DNA of 31,561 nucleotides from Elysia marginata (lineage: Eukaryota > Mollusca > Gastropoda > Plakobranchidae): the NCBI GenBank assembly GCA_019649035.1, contig BMAT01000130.1:46553-78113 (forward strand), in the 5' to 3' direction. The notes under the pieces are model-generated. The model worked only from the letters and a program-made list of their open reading frames with translations. It was not told the origin of the DNA and searched no databases. This document shows, piece by piece, positions 31,530 to 31,561 of the stretch. The position numbers and the translations under genes were made by a program. Position 1 is the stretch's first letter, and the number at the start of each line of letters is the position of its first letter.

Positions 31530-31561
31530 TCCACTTTTTTCGTCCCCTCTATCTCCTTATC

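Noticed and set aside
1-31561. A previously undescribed multi-gene system
   Set aside because: Only two ordinary conserved genes are present, with repeats around them. Nothing in the layout suggests a co-operating novel gene set, and no LTR- or virus-like element was recognised.

Overview
The window is AT-rich animal DNA holding the 3' end of one conserved gene and all of a second. They converge tail to tail, and the space around them is filled with decayed repeats. Both genes were read by translating exons, checking GT-AG splice sites and reading phase, and comparing with family sequences recalled from memory; no database search was run. The abundance of the palindromic word TCTAGATCTAGA, the frequent AGGCCTAC word and the gene sequences suggest a mollusc, most likely a heterobranch gastropod. 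That placement is an inference.

Plus strand, 1-6267: the last four coding exons of SETD2, the histone H3 lysine-36 trimethyltransferase. They encode a proline-rich linker, a WW domain and the C-terminal SRI domain that binds phosphorylated RNA polymerase II. The SET domain must lie upstream of the window. The introns carry a TIR element of about 1.16 kb, a 145-bp tandem duplication abutting a splice acceptor, and ATCTAG-rich tracts. From 6268 to about 9.5 kb is probable 3' UTR and downstream DNA with a TA-flanked MITE.

Minus strand, 20520 down to 12370: a complete 11-exon gene for EFHB/CFAP21, a ciliary EF-hand protein. The exon lengths sum to 1824 bp, giving 607 residues plus stop, and every junction is in phase. 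An in-frame stop lies just upstream of the ATG, and an RFX X-box-like site lies about 110 bp upstream. The donor site of exon 8 sits inside a 53-bp tandem duplication, so the gene carries two copies of the same splice donor.

20.6-31.6 kb: no confident protein gene. It contains a possible non-coding first exon with an ETS-like site (about 21.25-21.35 kb), the decayed 3' part of a non-LTR retrotransposon (23.5-24.0 kb, minus), a pogo-like MITE (25.94-26.12 kb), a tRNA-derived SINE (from 26.79 kb), a long CT tract, small tandem repeats, and a cluster of four TGACTCA sites plus one TGACGTCA site at 29.04-29.15 kb. No new multi-gene system is visible. The most unusual points are the two duplications that touch splice sites and the bZIP-site cluster.
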